DNA of 6,683 nt from the NCBI GenBank assembly GCA_947175225.1, contig CAMWLX010000196.1, forward strand, positions 1 to 6,683, in the 5' to 3' direction. Positions within the stretch are counted from its first letter, which is position 1. The number at the start of each line of letters is the position of its first letter. The translations under genes and the position numbers were made by a program. This document shows, piece by piece, positions 5,247 through 6,683 of the stretch. The notes beneath the pieces are model-generated. The model had not been told where the DNA came from, made no database searches, and saw only the letters and a list, made by a program, of their open reading frames with translations. The DNA comes from an uncultured Porphyromonadaceae bacterium (GTDB lineage: Bacteria > Bacteroidota > Bacteroidia > Bacteroidales > Muribaculaceae).

Positions 5247-6599
5247 ATGATAATTCCATTAATAGCAAAAGATCCTAACGCCAATGATTTCACTTGTCGG
5301 GATGGGGAAATAGAAAGCATTTGGTATATAAAGGAAAGGGCATGGCGGAGAGCGCCGGAGTATGGGTCAGGCCTGAATACAAATGTAAGCGGAAAACTGA
5401 TTCTTGCAGGAACTTATCCGACAGCAAACATCCGCCTACCACTGCAAGCAGGCGACAAAGAAAAAGCCAATCTTCTTCTGACCGGGGAAATATCTCGTGT
5501 GGATCCGGCGACGGCAGAGCGTCTGACACAAGCCATAGTCCGGAAGAGTGCTGAAATCCTTCTTGATCTCTCTACAGACTTACGTCGTCAAGGTCTATTC
5601 CTACTCCCATTCCGTTTCTATACGATGACTATGATGCCCGATGGCTCACTCTCATTTCCCTCTCCACAAGCCATCGCCCTCCCTTGCGACTACCCCCCTC
5701 ACCCTGAGATAACGGCTTACAGTGTCACAGAAGACACTCTCACCCTCGCCATCCGTTTCCCTGTCCGTCCCCATCGCCTCAATATTACCCCCGACGATGA
5801 TTTCCCCACAGGTCATTCCATCAGGACCTTCATCAGTTATCCCCTCTACATACCGGACCCGAAGGAGATGCATGGAAGCATCGGAAGTGTACGCTCCGCA
5901 ATCGGAGGAAATACTACCGGCATACGCTTAGGATTCTTATCCACATCTGCCATAAAAGCATCCGTGGCAGCCCCCGAGAAGTATTATGAGATGGTAGGCA
6001 ATGAGCGGACCGGTTATCGGGTGTCGTCGAAGATTGCGCCTACGCCTGATTATGCCTCTTATGCAGATATATACGGTCATGTGCCGGAATTTCCGTGTGA
6101 GGCAATGCTTGCGCTTGGCAATGATGTAGATGAAGCCACTGATCCCTTGGATTGGATAGCAGACTGGATAAAAATAGGGGAGGGCTACCTGCCCATATCT
6201 CTCCCTTATAAATATCGGCATCCGTCTGAAGACTATCCTTCTTCTGATGAAGAAGTTGCTCTCCCCGACGGAATGGACGCAGAAGAAGTGAGTGGCGTGG
6301 CAGAGTCATTGGATATGCCTTGGATATTATTGACACGTCCGATGGCGTTCGCATCCGACAGCCTGTCACGCCGCCATGCTGCTCCTCAATCGATCCGCTC
6401 GATCAAATTGCACGGACTTTCTCAATCGCCTGCCTATGCAGTGCTTTATGGCAGCAACGACTGTCGGCATTGGGAGGCAGTCCGGCGGATTGACCCACGG
6501 ATACAAAGTCTTATCCTGGCACCGGCTCGTCTATGGTGGCGATTGCTTCTTTTTAGCCGTCGGAGCTTCGGATCAATAGCACTTCAGATAGCCTTGTAG
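5247..6599 (+). CDS. Hypothetical 450-aa protein with CRDG N-terminal and LYGSND C-terminal motifs
   Basis: Unknown function; no signal peptide or transmembrane helix is evident, so it is cytoplasmic or part of an assembled particle. The N-terminus has FTCRDGEIESIWYIKE (15-30). The middle is beta-rich, with LFLLPFRFYTMTMMPDGSLS (117-136) and IRTFISYPLYIP (192-203), then an acidic stretch at about 328-350. The C-terminus has SIRSIKLHG (382-390) and AVLYGSNDCRHWEAV (398-412), a spacing reminiscent of the 'Y-G-S-N-D...W' strand of discoidin-like beta-sandwich domains, and a basic hydrophobic end (LWWRLLLFSRRS, 429-440). This mix resembles larger proteins I recall from Bacteroidales prophage-like loci (unverified), with this one on the short side. 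It follows the 127-aa gene by 12 bases and precedes another gene start by 33 bases. Confidence 0.8.
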   Translation: MIIPLIAKDPNANDFTCRDGEIESIWYIKERAWRRAPEYGSGLNTNVSGKLILAGTYPTANIRLPLQAGDKEKANLLLTGEISRVDPATAERLTQAIVRKSAEILLDLSTDLRRQGLFLLPFRFYTMTMMPDGSLSFPSPQAIALPCDYPPHPEITAYSVTEDTLTLAIRFPVRPHRLNITPDDDFPTGHSIRTFISYPLYIPDPKEMHGSIGSVRSAIGGNTTGIRLGFLSTSAIKASVAAPEKYYEMVGNERTGYRVSSKIAPTPDYASYADIYGHVPEFPCEAMLALGNDVDEATDPLDWIADWIKIGEGYLPISLPYKYRHPSEDYPSSDEEVALPDGMDAEEVSGVAESLDMPWILLTRPMAFASDSLSRRHAAPQSIRSIKLHGLSQSPAYAVLYGSNDCRHWEAVRRIDPRIQSLILAPARLWWRLLLFSRRSFGSIALQIAL

Positions 6600-6632
6600 G
6601 GATGGAAGGCTCAGAGGTCATCAAAGCAAAAA

Positions 6633-6683
6633 ATGAAGTTGTTTAAACTTATTTTTTTATTAATATTTCGTCAGGTTTTCGAG
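6633..6683 (+). CDS. 5' end of a further gene with a hydrophobic N-terminus (partial)
   Basis: An open frame starts at ATG 6633 and runs off the window after 17 codons: MKLFKLIFLLIFRQVFE. The two Lys followed by a hydrophobic run (LIFLLIF) resemble a signal peptide or N-terminal membrane anchor, but an Arg follows quickly and the rest is unseen. The preceding 33-base gap is A-rich just before the ATG, as for the other genes, and co-transcription with the 450-aa gene is likely. Function cannot be judged. Confidence 0.5.
   Translation, partial: MKLFKLIFLLIFRQVFE

Noticed and set aside
6602..6646. A 14-codon open frame (MEGSEVIKAKNEVV) after the 450-aa gene
   Set aside because: It is very short, in a different frame from the upstream gene, and overlaps the likely start of the next gene; I see no sign that it is a frameshifted tail of the 450-aa protein.

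Overview
The window looks like chromosomal or prophage-borne DNA from a Bacteroidales bacterium (Bacteroides, Prevotella or Muribaculaceae type). Three copies of the Bacteroidetes sigma-ABfr -7 box (TAnnTTTG), each the identical 8-mer TAATTTTG, stand just upstream of the transcription units. Start codons are preceded by A/T-rich sequence with no clear Shine-Dalgarno. The metabolic proteins have the character of gut Bacteroidales enzymes. All genes are on the + strand and no intergenic gap exceeds about 190 bp. No RNA gene, CRISPR array, transposase, integrase or IS is visible.

Layout. (1) 1-1634: a promoter under a G-rich mirror-repeat tract, then three consecutive small genes (146, 173 and 161 aa). 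By eye these are diverged paralogues. A run of six 10-bp tandem repeats separates the first two. (2) 1636-4742: a self-contained metabolic unit with its own promoter, a leader stem-loop, three genes and a strong intrinsic terminator. The genes encode an aldo/keto reductase of the L-galactose/L-fucose dehydrogenase type, an amidohydrolase-2 (COG3618) sugar lactonase and a zinc-dependent MDR polyol/aldonate dehydrogenase. (3) 4796-6683: another promoter, a 127-aa protein made of two diverged copies of one motif, a 450-aa protein with a Cys-Arg-Asp-Gly N-terminal motif and a 'LYGSND..HW' C-terminal motif, and the first 17 codons of a further gene with a hydrophobic N-terminus.

How the genes work together. 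From family knowledge, the three enzymes would carry L-galactose through L-galactono-lactone and L-galactonate to D-tagaturonate, a known pathway in Bacteroides vulgatus (recalled, not looked up); L-fucose-type sugars are the main alternative. No transporter and no lower-pathway enzyme is present here. The genes on either side are of a kind I associate, from memory only, with phage-like or other accessory elements of Bacteroidales. This makes the sugar unit look like a 'moron'-type cargo cassette inside such an element, but that is inference: no hallmark phage gene lies in the window.

Most worth a second look: the placement of the sugar cassette; the tandem paralogues; the 10-bp CATG repeats; the G-quadruplex/mirror repeat where the -33 box should be; and the leader stem-loop of the sugar operon.
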